This document shows positions 18,151 to 26,489 of a stretch of DNA of 36,123 nt, one piece after another. The stretch comes from Vibrio penaeicida. Its GTDB lineage: Bacteria; Pseudomonadota; Gammaproteobacteria; Enterobacterales; Vibrionaceae. Numbering within the stretch: the stretch's first letter is position 1; the number at the start of each line of letters is the position of its first letter. The notes beneath the pieces were generated by a model, which saw nothing but the letters and a program-made list of their open reading frames with translations, ran no database searches and was not told the DNA's origin. The position numbers and the translations under genes were made by a program. The stretch covers positions 1 to 36,123 of the forward strand of contig NZ_BFAQ01000070.1 of the NCBI RefSeq assembly GCF_002933855.1, in the 5' to 3' direction.

Positions 18151-19128
18151 ATGTTTACGTTTCTCGTCAAGCGCCTGTTTCAGGCACTGATAGTGATGTT
18201 TGTGATCAGTTTGGTGGCGTTTGCCATTCAGGATAACCTTGGCGACCCGTTACGGGAACTGGTCGGTCAATCCGTTTCGGAATCAGAGCGACAAGCCTTG
18301 CGTGATGAGTTAGGGTTAAACGATCCCTTCATTACAAAATATTCACGCTTCGTCGGCAATGCGCTACAAGGCGATTTAGGCACGTCTTATTTCTTTAAGC
18401 GCCCTGCGGTCGAGGTCATTTTAGATAAATTGGTCGCGACGCTAGAGCTGGTGTTCGGCGCTACGCTGATCATTATCTTCTGTTCGATCCCGTTAGGGGT
18501 TTATTCAGCAATACATCCAAAGAGTTTTTTCACTAAAGTCGTGATGGCTGGAAGTAGTATTGGTATTTCGGTACCCGTTTTCCTAACCGCGATCATGCTG
18601 ATGTATGTCTTCTCAATCGAATTGGGGTGGCTACCGTCTTATGGGCGGGGCGAGACAGCAAACTGGTTAGGCTGGGATTCCGGTTACTTTACCCTCGATG
18701 GATTGGCGCACTTGATTCTGCCATGTGTGGCTTTGTCTTCTATTATGTTGCCACTCTTTATCCGCTTAGTTCGCTCAGAAATGTTAGAAGTACTGAGTTC
18801 TGAGTACATTAAGTTTGGTAAAGCAAAAGGGCTAGCGCTGAACAAAATTTATTATCAGCACGCATTGAAAAACACTATGTTACCGGTACTGACGGTAGGT
18901 GGTGTTCAAATCGGTACTATGGTGGCCTATACCATTCTTACCGAAACGGTTTTCCAATGGCCAGGTACTGGCTTCCTTTTCCTAGAAGCGATTAACCGCG
19001 TAGATACGCCACTTATCACGGCATACGTGATTTTTGTTGGGCTGATTTTCGTGGTAACGAACACCATTGTTGATTTGCTGTACGGCATCATCAACCCAAC
19101 GGTAGACCTAACTGGAAAGGGAGCATAA
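18151..19128 (+). CDS. ABC importer permease, DppB/OppB type
   Basis: A 325-residue inner-membrane permease with about six membrane segments, starting MFTFLVKRLFQALIVMFVISLVAF. The coupling (EAA) loop reads YIKFGKAKGLALNKIYYQHALKNTMLPVL. It pairs with the next permease and the fused ATPase. An AAGG-containing ribosome site precedes ATG, and only 2 bp separate it from the next gene. Confidence 0.93.
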   Translation: MFTFLVKRLFQALIVMFVISLVAFAIQDNLGDPLRELVGQSVSESERQALRDELGLNDPFITKYSRFVGNALQGDLGTSYFFKRPAVEVILDKLVATLELVFGATLIIIFCSIPLGVYSAIHPKSFFTKVVMAGSSIGISVPVFLTAIMLMYVFSIELGWLPSYGRGETANWLGWDSGYFTLDGLAHLILPCVALSSIMLPLFIRLVRSEMLEVLSSEYIKFGKAKGLALNKIYYQHALKNTMLPVLTVGGVQIGTMVAYTILTETVFQWPGTGFLFLEAINRVDTPLITAYVIFVGLIFVVTNTIVDLLYGIINPTVDLTGKGA

Positions 19129-19130
19129 TC

Positions 19131-20069
19131 ATGACTACTTCTACTGCTGTTCCTTCTCGTTGGGAGCGATTTAAAAACTCGGACTTTTTGTACTACTTCC
19201 GTAGAGACAAAGTCGCGATGTTCAGTTTTGCCGTATTTATGTTGTTTTTGGTCATGGCTTTAGCTGCACCATTGATTGCGCCATCGGATCCCTATGATTT
19301 GTCATCGATTGATATCATGGATTCAGAGCTGCCTCCATCGTGGATGGAAGACGGCGATGAACGCTTTGTTTTAGGCACCGATGAGCAAGGTCGTGATATT
19401 TTTTCGACTATTTTGTATGGCTCGCGCCTTTCATTGACTATCGGTTTCCTTGCGGTTGGCTTACAGCTTTTCTTGGGCATCATTATTGGTCTATCTGCGG
19501 GTTATTTTGGTGGACGCGTTGATAGCTTCTTAATGCGTTTTGCTGATGTGCAGTTGTCGTTCTCAACCATGATGGTGGCAATCATTGTTTCCGCCATCTT
19601 CAAAGCCAGCTTTGGTAGCGATTTTTACGCCCAATATGCTGTGGTGATGTTGGTGGTCATTATCGGTGTGGCTGAATGGCCGCAGTATGCGCGTACGATT
19701 CGTGCATCGGTACTGGCGGAAAAGAAGAAAGAATATGTTGAAGCAGCACGAGTCATGGGTTTTAAGTCCCCAAGAATCATGTTCCGTCACATTCTTCCAA
19801 ACTGCTTGTCACCTATTTTGGTTATCTCAACGGTACAGGTGGCAAACGCCATCATGTCAGAGGCGGCACTTTCTTTCCTAGGATTGGGCCTACCTGTCGA
19901 TCAGCCATCATTAGGAGCGCTGATTAGTATCGGATTTGACTACATATTCTCAGGTGCTTGGTGGATTACTGCATTCCCAGGATTGGTACTGGTTACATTG
20001 GTTCTGGTTATCAACTTGCTTGGTGATTGGTTACGAGATGTATTTAACCCGAAAATCTATAAAGGGTGA
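19131..20069 (+). CDS. ABC importer permease, DppC/OppC type
   Basis: A 312-residue second permease of the importer. The N-terminal cytosolic stretch and first membrane segment (DKVAMFSFAVFMLFLVMALAAPLIAPSDPY) and the motif HVLGTDEQGRD-like FVLGTDEQGRDIFSTILYG are characteristic of OppC/DppC. The EAA loop is YVEAARVMGFKSPRIMFRHILPN. It ends the operon, followed by a terminator 40 bp later. Confidence 0.93.
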   Translation: MTTSTAVPSRWERFKNSDFLYYFRRDKVAMFSFAVFMLFLVMALAAPLIAPSDPYDLSSIDIMDSELPPSWMEDGDERFVLGTDEQGRDIFSTILYGSRLSLTIGFLAVGLQLFLGIIIGLSAGYFGGRVDSFLMRFADVQLSFSTMMVAIIVSAIFKASFGSDFYAQYAVVMLVVIIGVAEWPQYARTIRASVLAEKKKEYVEAARVMGFKSPRIMFRHILPNCLSPILVISTVQVANAIMSEAALSFLGLGLPVDQPSLGALISIGFDYIFSGAWWITAFPGLVLVTLVLVINLLGDWLRDVFNPKIYKG

Positions 20070-20110
20070 TCCAATACCATTGATTTCCAATCGGAAATAT
20101 TCATAAACTT

Positions 20111-20140
20111 AAGAGCCGGCGTAAAGCGGGCTCTTTTTTT
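20111..20140 (+). terminator. Terminator of the ABC importer operon
   Basis: AAGAGCC and GGCTCTT enclose a smaller GC-rich loop, followed by a run of T to 20,140. Confidence 0.9.
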
Positions 20141-20196
20141 GCATTCACCTTTCTTTGCATTACATGGTTATTGGGGGCAATGTGTGGAGTAAGTTT

Positions 20197-21141
20197 ATGG
20201 ACACAAAACCGACAGTAAAAACGGTAACAGTATTGGCTGGCTTACTGCTTGTAATGGTAAGTGCGACTAAACCTGCTCAGGCCGACGAATACTTGTGTGA
20301 TGCCACTCAGGCTTCTACAAACGAGTTACCCATCCTTAAGGCTGAATGCCCAATCGGGGAGGGGCTTTGGGGAAAACGTGGTCCTTCGCGAAGTGCTGAG
20401 TTGTTCTGGATCCAGTGCGGAATCTTAGACAAGCCTTTGCCACTAAGGCATGCCAAAAAACTCTATCAATCAATATCCACAGACGTTTGGATGATGCGTT
20501 ATGGTAAGGAGTACCGCTGTTTGATCGGTCCATACGACGATTACGCCATGGCGTTAAAAGAATGGCGACAAGTGCGTAAAATCCCAAAATACAGTGATGC
20601 GTTCATCCGAGAAATTAGAAATGAGTCGACGGTTGTACCTGCAAAACCAACACCTATAAAACCGGCGCCCGTTAAACCAGAACCGGTTCCGCCTTCGAAA
20701 CCTGTTGCTCAGGTATCGACACCTGCACCTGTTTCTACACCAGCTCCAGTTCCTGAAGCAGTCGTTCTCGCAACGCCTCCACAGTCAACGGCTGCTAAAG
20801 CGTCGGAAATGGACATCATTGTAAGAAGACAGGCGAAGCTAGGCGACAAAACTTACGCCATTCCATTTATTCGTGATTACGAACATTTCTATATGGAAAG
20901 CGATAAGCCATGGAACCGCATGGATTATGACTCAGCAACCGAGGTTTGTGGATTACTGGGCATGCGTTTAGCCACGCAAAAAGAGTGGAAAGGCATATTG
21001 GATTCTAATGAACTATCTCGCTCGAAATGGCCATTGCATTTGCCTTATTGGGGGATTAGCCAACAAGGGTTCTTTACCAGTGGTAAAGTCACCCAGTTGA
21101 AAGGTTCGTCATTGTTGAATGTGTTGTGCATCCAGCCTTAA
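20197..21141 (+). CDS. Secreted SPOR-like domain protein with proline-rich linker
   Basis: A 314-residue protein. The signal peptide ends near AQA-D (residue 29). A cysteine-containing N-terminal domain (to about residue 140) has a SPOR-like pattern (LFWIQCGILDKPLPLRHAKKLYQ, then CLIGPYDDYAMALKEWRQ). A Pro/Ala/Val-rich linker runs from about residue 148 to 195. A C-terminal domain (SATEVCGLLGMRLATQKEWKGIL) loosely recalls the formylglycine-enzyme/lectin-like fold. SPOR domains bind denuded peptidoglycan at division sites, so a periplasmic cell-wall role is likely but unproven. ATG at 20,197 has GGAG upstream. The stop overlaps the convergent phosphatase gene by 4 bp. Confidence 0.65.
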   Translation: MDTKPTVKTVTVLAGLLLVMVSATKPAQADEYLCDATQASTNELPILKAECPIGEGLWGKRGPSRSAELFWIQCGILDKPLPLRHAKKLYQSISTDVWMMRYGKEYRCLIGPYDDYAMALKEWRQVRKIPKYSDAFIREIRNESTVVPAKPTPIKPAPVKPEPVPPSKPVAQVSTPAPVSTPAPVPEAVVLATPPQSTAAKASEMDIIVRRQAKLGDKTYAIPFIRDYEHFYMESDKPWNRMDYDSATEVCGLLGMRLATQKEWKGILDSNELSRSKWPLHLPYWGISQQGFFTSGKVTQLKGSSLLNVLCIQP

Positions 21142-21668
21142 AAGCGCACTTGCGCCGTAAAACCGCTTTCCTCTTCCGTGAAGTAAGGTAGAACCGTGAT
21201 GGAGTATCCTAGCTCTGTCACGGCATACTGAACACCTGTCGCCAATGCCATACCCGCAATAACATCTCGCCAATAGTGATGATTGGCATCGACTCTTGAG
21301 TACCCAACTAACGCCGCCGCGCCGTATGCTGGAATGCCATAAGCGGAGCCATATCGGAATTGTAAATACGCGGCACCTTGGGTGGCAGCAGAGGTGTGCC
21401 CAGAAGGAAAAGAGTGACCACCGCCATTGGGGCGCTCAGCATTGACAGCAAATTTAATAGAATGGGTTGCAAGTGCATTGTACAGTGCACCTTCAGTAAG
21501 CTGAATGAGCCCTTCCGTGTCCTCTTTGTACCAAGAAATCATAGCCGCAGTAAGCGGTATTCCGATTTGCGCGATGTCACCATACGTTTCTAACGCTTCA
21601 TTTTTTGCTTGGGCTTGAAAGGTAACCAAAGAAGAGGCCATCACAGCCAAAGGTAAAGATATTTTCAT
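21138..21668 (-). CDS. PAP2-family phosphatase
   Basis: A 176-residue exported type 2 phosphatidic acid phosphatase. The three PAP2 motifs are present: KFAVNAERPN, PSGHT and SRVDANHHYWRD, with the catalytic histidines in the second and third. A signal sequence (MKISLPLAVMASSLVTFQAQA) starts at the ATG at 21,668. A longer reading from 21,785 would put 39 residues before it and is less likely, though the ribosome site at 21,668 is poor. Likely substrates are lipid phosphates such as undecaprenyl pyrophosphate or phosphatidate. Confidence 0.8.
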   Translation of the reverse strand: MKISLPLAVMASSLVTFQAQAKNEALETYGDIAQIGIPLTAAMISWYKEDTEGLIQLTEGALYNALATHSIKFAVNAERPNGGGHSFPSGHTSAATQGAAYLQFRYGSAYGIPAYGAAALVGYSRVDANHHYWRDVIAGMALATGVQYAVTELGYSITVLPYFTEEESGFTAQVRF

Positions 21669-21796
21669 GGGTATATACAGCGTAAAGGAAATTGGCGATA
21701 GTCTACCGGAAATCGCTAGCCTAAGGCGCTGATTTGATGAAATGAAACATTTTTCCTTGGGTAGAGTGAAGAGTTTATTTTCCAATATTGAAAGGG

Positions 21797-21825
21797 AGGA
21801 AAGCCATGACCGACTTTCCTTTTTT
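21797..21825. terminator. Hairpin after the luxI-type gene
   Basis: AGGAAAG and CTTTCCT pair around ten bases. A T6 tail follows on the plus strand; on the minus strand, which carries the AHL synthase, the tail is only moderately T-rich. It is a possible terminator for that gene. Confidence 0.5.
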
Positions 21826-21835
21826 ACCGTAGGGG

Positions 21836-22456
21836 CTAAAGCTCTAGTTGGTTGCGCAAGTTGGCAAAGTACTCTTCATTCAATTCAATTTTCAGTGCCA
21901 CTGAACGTGAACCCCCTAAGTCGACTGATTTACCCAGACCAAAGCGAGATGTCTTTACGTTCATTTTCCGAAGGTAGCGCTCAATAGATGCTGTCGTTAC
22001 AAAAACAAACTGTGTTGCCCCGCCTTTTATCGCGAGCTCTCCCGCCTGCAGTAACAAATCAAACGTGACTTTACTGATGCCTTGAGAGTTATGGTTTCTA
22101 TCTGAAGTATCTACACCAAAACGGCTGATCTCCCAAACTTTATCATTTGTCGGTGCCGCTTCACCTTGAAGCAACTGCGGGAAGGTATCGCGCAGCATGT
22201 AGAAACCTGAACAAGGCAATAAACGCAAGCAACCATTGATGTTGTCTTGGGCATCTTTCGAGTTAACGTAGATTGGGTTCAACTGGTCATACTCATCCAT
22301 CTCCTGACCTGTTTTATCCACTTTCACATCCCATTTCAGTCTCGCAGAAAAGACAGACGTTCTAAAACGAAACAGCTCACTACGGTTTGCTGTTGGCATA
22401 TTAGCGGCTTGCGTGCTCGAACATGATGTTTGGTAGTGTGAAAGTAGCGCAGTCAT
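21836..22456 (-). CDS. luxI: LuxI-family acyl-homoserine lactone synthase
   Basis: A 206-residue autoinducer synthase that makes N-acyl-homoserine lactone from S-adenosylmethionine and acyl-ACP (or acyl-CoA). All ten residues conserved in LuxI proteins can be placed: Arg32, Phe36, Trp42, Glu52, Asp54, Asp57, Arg78, Phe92, Glu109 and Arg112. The segments are RTSVFSARLKW, EMDEYD, CLRLLP and WEISRF. GGGA precedes the ATG. No luxR-type gene lies beside it in this window, which is unusual. A lux-box-like dyad sits 83-102 bp upstream, between it and a divergent unknown gene. Acyl chain length cannot be told. Confidence 0.93.
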   Translation of the reverse strand: MTALLSHYQTSCSSTQAANMPTANRSELFRFRTSVFSARLKWDVKVDKTGQEMDEYDQLNPIYVNSKDAQDNINGCLRLLPCSGFYMLRDTFPQLLQGEAAPTNDKVWEISRFGVDTSDRNHNSQGISKVTFDLLLQAGELAIKGGATQFVFVTTASIERYLRKMNVKTSRFGLGKSVDLGGSRSVALKIELNEEYFANLRNQLEL

Positions 22457-22533
22457 TGTATTCGTCCCTGATTAACCGTTGTGCATTTATCGTACTGCGC
22501 ATCGCGTATTTGCACAGCTACCTAATCTGTTAG

Positions 22534-22563
22534 TTGGTACCTATCATTTTCGATAGTTACCAA
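22534..22563. promoter_or_regulatory. 30-bp inverted repeat containing a lux/las-box-like site
   Basis: TTGGTA-C-CTATC and GATAG-T-TACCAA pair around ATTTTC, eleven of twelve arm positions matching. The central 20 bp, ACCTATCATTTTCGATAGTT, fits the CT-N12-AG pattern of LuxR/LasR-type boxes. It lies between the divergent LuxI-type gene and the gene at 22,613, so one regulator could control both. Confidence 0.65.
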
Positions 22564-22612
22564 TGTCGAAAAAATAGACGAAGATGTAACAAATTGAACA
22601 TCTGGGCTGCGT

Positions 22613-23014
22613 ATGCAAGACATTTACATCCTAAACCACACCAAGGTTTTAGAAGGCTTACCTTTAAACAAACCCAACCCCATGGCGGTTGTGTTAACAG
22701 AGAATGGACGCTACGCCGGTGAGTTTTGGGGGCAATATGCATGGAAAAACACAGTCGCCCATTTGAATGTGGTGCAGTTGGATTCTTTTTCGGTATACGT
22801 CAATCGTTATCCTTCGGATGATGAGTGGGAAGAGTTCATCAAAGTTTTGGATCTGAACCCGACAAAGCTGGTGGTGTGCGATCAAGCGAGCAATCCAAAA
22901 TGCATTTCTGCCATTAAAGAAAAAGGCATCACTTTTGAAAATATGGCCATCAACTTAAGCAAGATGAGACCTAGTCTCTTGTCTTCATCGCGATACTTTC
23001 AACGGTTAATTTAA
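22613..23014 (+). CDS. Unknown 133-residue protein divergent from luxI
   Basis: I do not recognise this family. It is a soluble-looking mixed alpha/beta protein without signal peptide or membrane segment. It has an aromatic N-terminal half (GEFWGQYAWKNTVAHLNVVQLDSFSVYV), an acidic helix (SDDEWEEFIKVL), then alternating strand/helix segments (TKLVVCDQASNPKCISAIKEKG). It shares the lux-box-like intergenic region with the AHL synthase, and the hydrazine-type gene cluster begins 132 bp downstream on the same strand. A regulatory or signalling role beside the synthase is plausible but only inferred from position. The ribosome site is weak. Confidence 0.75.
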   Translation: MQDIYILNHTKVLEGLPLNKPNPMAVVLTENGRYAGEFWGQYAWKNTVAHLNVVQLDSFSVYVNRYPSDDEWEEFIKVLDLNPTKLVVCDQASNPKCISAIKEKGITFENMAINLSKMRPSLLSSSRYFQRLI

Positions 23015-23074
23015 TTGAGATAAATATAACCAAGTATCTAAAAATTATTTTAGGAAAATAAAAACAAATACACT

Positions 23075-23110
23075 TTTAATTATTTTTCTCGGATTAGAGA
23101 AATAATTAAA
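23075..23110 (+). promoter_or_regulatory. AT-rich hairpin ahead of the hydrazine-type operon
   Basis: TTTAATTATTT and AAATAATTAAA form an 11-bp stem, continued by CTC/GAG after a two-T bulge, with loop GGATTA. It ends 36 bp before the hydroxylase ATG. There is no T-tract after it on the plus strand. It may be an operator or a leader structure of the operon. Confidence 0.45.
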
Positions 23111-23146
23111 GCGTAATTTCAGGAAGTAATATAAAGGAATAATAAA

Positions 23147-24451
23147 ATGATTTATGACGTTATTGGTATAGGTTTTGGCCCGGCTAACTTGGCAATTGCC
23201 GCAACGATTGAAGAGCAAGGGCTTGATGATCAGTCAACCCATTTATTTATTGAAAGTAAGTCCGAATTTGATTGGCATCCAGGCATGTTAATTGAGGGTG
23301 CAAGAATGCAAATTTCTTATCACAAAGACTTAGCGACAATGCGTTCACCAACCAGCAAGTTTACTTTCTTAAATTACCTTGATGAATGTGGAAGACTGGA
23401 AAGCTTTGTTAACTTGCAAGAGTTCTATCCGACACGTCATGAATATCGCGATTACTTAAAATGGGCAGCAAATCAGCTTAAAGGTTACGTGAATTACGGT
23501 GAGAAGGTGGTGGATATCACCCCTGTGGTGAATGGTAATGACGAAGTGAGTTATATCAACGTTCACACGGTTAATGCTGAAGGAAAGAAAGCACGATACC
23601 AAGCGAAAAATATCATTACTTCATCGGGTTTAGTGCCAAAATTGCCAGAAGGTATTCATGCTAGCGCCAGTCAAAATGCCTATCATTCCTCGCAATTCTT
23701 ACCAAGTTTGGAGAACAAATTCTCAGACACATCGTTTCCATGGGAGTTTCTTGTTGTAGGTTCCGGTCAAAGCGCGGCAGAGATTACCAAGCACCTACTC
23801 AATCATTACCCAAATGCGACCGTTAATTCGACGATCCGAGAATATGCGTATAAGCCAGCCGATAGCAGTGAATTTGTAAATGAAATCTTTGCCTACAGCA
23901 CGATTGATGATTTTTACAAACTGGAAGCGAATGACAAACAGCGCATCATCAATAAATACAAAGACACCAATTATTCTTGTATCGATCCACCATTAATTCG
24001 AGAGCTGTATCAAATGAAATACGATATGAGTGTTTCGGGTGACGAGCGATTTAAATTAAATAACTTCCAAGAGTTAAAAGAAATTAAACACACGCCAAAT
24101 ATGTACCATGTTGGCACGGCTTATTTTGAAGATACCAACACCAAAGAGCAAACTGAGGTGCCTTATCACGGGGTATTTTTGGCAACAGGCTACCACGATA
24201 GAAATAACCTAGATCTCACTCAAAAGTTGTTTGATTGGTTTGAAAAAGATGAATTAGGTCGACCAAAGCTCACTCGCCAATACCAAGTGAAAACGTCGGA
24301 TAAATGCCATGCTGGCATCTTTATGATTGGCAACAATGAACACAGCCACGGTCTTAGTGACACCTTGCTCTCGATTCTGCCAGAAAGAGCAATGGACATT
24401 ATGAACGAAATAAATAGCGCCAAACCGAATTACAACATTAAAGCGGCGTAA
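23147..24451 (+). CDS. Flavin-dependent L-lysine/L-ornithine N-hydroxylase
   Basis: A 434-residue class B N-hydroxylating monooxygenase of the SidA/PvdA/IucD family, which uses FAD, NADPH and O2 to hydroxylate a side-chain amine. The FAD site GIGFGPANLA is at residues 7-16. The substrate/FAD segment DLATMRSPTSKFTFLNYL follows. The NADPH site is VVGSGQSAAE near residue 205. ATGY and the C-terminal HSHGLSDTLLSILPERA are also present. In siderophore clusters it would sit with an NRPS or IucA/C enzymes; here it sits with a cupin-MetRS fusion and a DAO oxidase. That trio points to N6-hydroxylysine as intermediate in N-N bond formation. Good AAAGGA site before ATG. Confidence 0.9.
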   Translation: MIYDVIGIGFGPANLAIAATIEEQGLDDQSTHLFIESKSEFDWHPGMLIEGARMQISYHKDLATMRSPTSKFTFLNYLDECGRLESFVNLQEFYPTRHEYRDYLKWAANQLKGYVNYGEKVVDITPVVNGNDEVSYINVHTVNAEGKKARYQAKNIITSSGLVPKLPEGIHASASQNAYHSSQFLPSLENKFSDTSFPWEFLVVGSGQSAAEITKHLLNHYPNATVNSTIREYAYKPADSSEFVNEIFAYSTIDDFYKLEANDKQRIINKYKDTNYSCIDPPLIRELYQMKYDMSVSGDERFKLNNFQELKEIKHTPNMYHVGTAYFEDTNTKEQTEVPYHGVFLATGYHDRNNLDLTQKLFDWFEKDELGRPKLTRQYQVKTSDKCHAGIFMIGNNEHSHGLSDTLLSILPERAMDIMNEINSAKPNYNIKAA

Positions 24452-24488
24452 TGATTGTCTGTCTGTTCATTGGAGATCTGTGAGTATT

Positions 24489-26489
24489 ATGAAAAAAGTA
24501 AAATTAACGGAAGAATTCCGAGCCTACGGGTTGAGCTGTACGAAGCTGTTTCCCGTGGATTCCTTTCCTGCAAAAACGCCTTTTGGTTCGATGGTTTGCC
24601 GATTAAGTGCGGGTGAATCGTCTACGCCCCATAACCATCATGAGTTTGAAGTTTTTCGAATTTTAGAAGGCAAAGGTACGGTCACATCTGGCTCACATAC
24701 TGTTGAAGTAGAAGCCGGTGAAATTGTGTATTTGGATGCGTTTGACTCACATTACGTCACCAATACGTCTCGTTTGTCGGAGTTGGTATTTGAGGCGACG
24801 TGGTGGGAAGACTTAACGAAATTACCAAAGACTCAAAGAAGGCTGCCTGCAAAGCACTTGGTTACAGCAACGCCACCGACACCTAATGGTGATTTGCATG
24901 TCGGGCACCTATCGGGACCATTTTTAGCCGCCGATATTTATAAGCGATTCTTAACCATGAATGATGCCGAAGGGCATTACCTAACAGGTGTTGATACCAA
25001 TCAAACCTATGTTGAGCTCAAAGCCGTGAAGTCGGACATTTCACCTCAACAAGTGGATAAGAGTTTTGGTGAACAAATTCATCAAACCTTGGGTAAAGCA
25101 GGTGTAACGCCAGACGCTTACTACCACCCTGCCAATATTGAGAACTACAACCAACAGGTTCAGACCTTTTTCCAAACGCTGCTCGATAGGGATCAGCTGG
25201 TTTTAAAAGAGTCGGATGCGCTCTTTTGTGCAGATTACGGCAATTACCTGCACGAGGCGTGGGTGAGTGGGCAATGTTCTTACTGTGGTTCGGGCTCTGA
25301 TGGCAATGCTTGTGAGCAGTGTGGAAGACCAAATAATGTCACCGATCTTAAAAACCCAAAAACGAAACTAACGGGGCAAGATCCTAAACAAGGCACCGTT
25401 AAACAATTTGTATTCCCGCTATCTCGATTTGAAAGTCGACTTAAGGAATATTACTCGCGTGTTGAGATGACGCCACATATTTCCATGTTGGTTCATCAAA
25501 TGCTCGAAGATGGGTTGCCGGATATTCCCATCACTCACCAATCAAGCTGGGGCGTCCCGGTTCCGGTGATAGGGTTTGAAGACCAGATTATTTATGTATG
25601 GGCTGAAATGGTCGTGGGCTACTTGATTGGCTCGGCTCAAGTGTTTGATGGTTCTGATCAAGCACGTCCGTATCATCAGTGGGTTGATGACGGAACATCG
25701 TTAGCGCAGTTCTTTGGTTTTGATAACAGCTGGTACCACGCTGTCCTTTTCCCAGCGTTACTCATGGCACTAAACGATACACCTAAATTGGCAGACAAGT
25801 TCGTAACGAATGAGTTTTTGCTACTTGATGGTTCCAAGTTTTCGACCAGCCGAAATCACCTTATTTGGGCAAAAGACCTACTTGAAAGCCATGACAAAGA
25901 AGCGGTGAGATTGTATTTGGCTCTGGTTCGCCCAGAGACCAGCCAAACCAACTTTGAGAGCAAAGGCTTCGAGCGCTGGTATGAACAGACTTTACTTGGG
26001 TCATGGCAAAGTACGATTAACGACATTTTAAGCGAAGTTTCGGTTCAGTTTGACGGGAATATTCCAAATCCAGGTGGCTGGAGCTCAGATCACCAGTTGT
26101 TCTTCAATCAAATGAGCCATGAGCTCGATGCCGCTTACAACCATTTCAACAGTGCGAGCTTTTCGACCAGTAGTGTCATGCAAGGCGCGGATAATATGTT
26201 CCGCAGTTTGGCTCGTTTGATGACACTGGATACGCACTTAAAAGAAAGTGACGTGTTTTACGACACGCTTCGTACATCGGTAGCGATAAAAGTCGCAGGG
26301 CTAAAAACCATAGCGACAGTGCTTTCACCGATTGCTCCAGAATTTGCTCAAAAACTGTGGTGTGCCATTGGTTTATCGGGTTCACCTGTTTGGGCAGATA
26401 ACCCTTCGTTTGCGGATGAAGGTGCAAAAATCCAACCTGTTAAACGTGAATGGTTTCCTAGCTTGGAGGGCGCGCGCGATGGCGGATAA
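24489..26489 (+). CDS. Cupin / methionyl-tRNA-synthetase-like fusion, hydrazine synthetase type
   Basis: A 666-residue fusion. The N-terminal cupin (about 30-110) has metal ligands in HNHHEFE (His48, His50, Glu54) and His88. A class I MetRS-like core follows, with HVGH at 137-140, a zinc ribbon of four cysteines (263, 266, 275, 278) and KFSTS at 450-454 in place of KMSKS, then a helical C-terminal region. This architecture defines Spb40/Tri28-type enzymes. There the synthetase half activates an amino acid as its adenylate, which esterifies an N-hydroxyamino acid, and the cupin drives rearrangement to an N-N bond. It is not a housekeeping MetRS: it is fused and in a metabolite cluster. A GTG at 24,480 with GGAG before it is an alternative start. 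The stop overlaps the next gene by 11 bp. Confidence 0.9.
   Translation: MKKVKLTEEFRAYGLSCTKLFPVDSFPAKTPFGSMVCRLSAGESSTPHNHHEFEVFRILEGKGTVTSGSHTVEVEAGEIVYLDAFDSHYVTNTSRLSELVFEATWWEDLTKLPKTQRRLPAKHLVTATPPTPNGDLHVGHLSGPFLAADIYKRFLTMNDAEGHYLTGVDTNQTYVELKAVKSDISPQQVDKSFGEQIHQTLGKAGVTPDAYYHPANIENYNQQVQTFFQTLLDRDQLVLKESDALFCADYGNYLHEAWVSGQCSYCGSGSDGNACEQCGRPNNVTDLKNPKTKLTGQDPKQGTVKQFVFPLSRFESRLKEYYSRVEMTPHISMLVHQMLEDGLPDIPITHQSSWGVPVPVIGFEDQIIYVWAEMVVGYLIGSAQVFDGSDQARPYHQWVDDGTSLAQFFGFDNSWYHAVLFPALLMALNDTPKLADKFVTNEFLLLDGSKFSTSRNHLIWAKDLLESHDKEAVRLYLALVRPETSQTNFESKGFERWYEQTLLGSWQSTINDILSEVSVQFDGNIPNPGGWSSDHQLFFNQMSHELDAAYNHFNSASFSTSSVMQGADNMFRSLARLMTLDTHLKESDVFYDTLRTSVAIKVAGLKTIATVLSPIAPEFAQKLWCAIGLSGSPVWADNPSFADEGAKIQPVKREWFPSLEGARDGG

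Noticed and set aside
20897..21141. Formylglycine-generating enzyme domain
   Set aside because: Only a short RLATQKEW-like stretch is similar; the domain is too small and lacks the catalytic cysteines in context.
23075..23110. Rho-independent terminator for the gene at 22,613
   Set aside because: The stem is AT-only and no T-tract follows on the plus strand.
23147..24451. Hydroxamate siderophore gene
   Set aside because: There is no acyltransferase, NRPS, IucA/C-type synthetase or TonB receptor nearby, and no convincing Fur box ahead of it.
24489..26489. Housekeeping or spare methionyl-tRNA synthetase
   Set aside because: The cupin fusion, altered KMSKS loop and operon partners fit the hydrazine-synthetase type much better.
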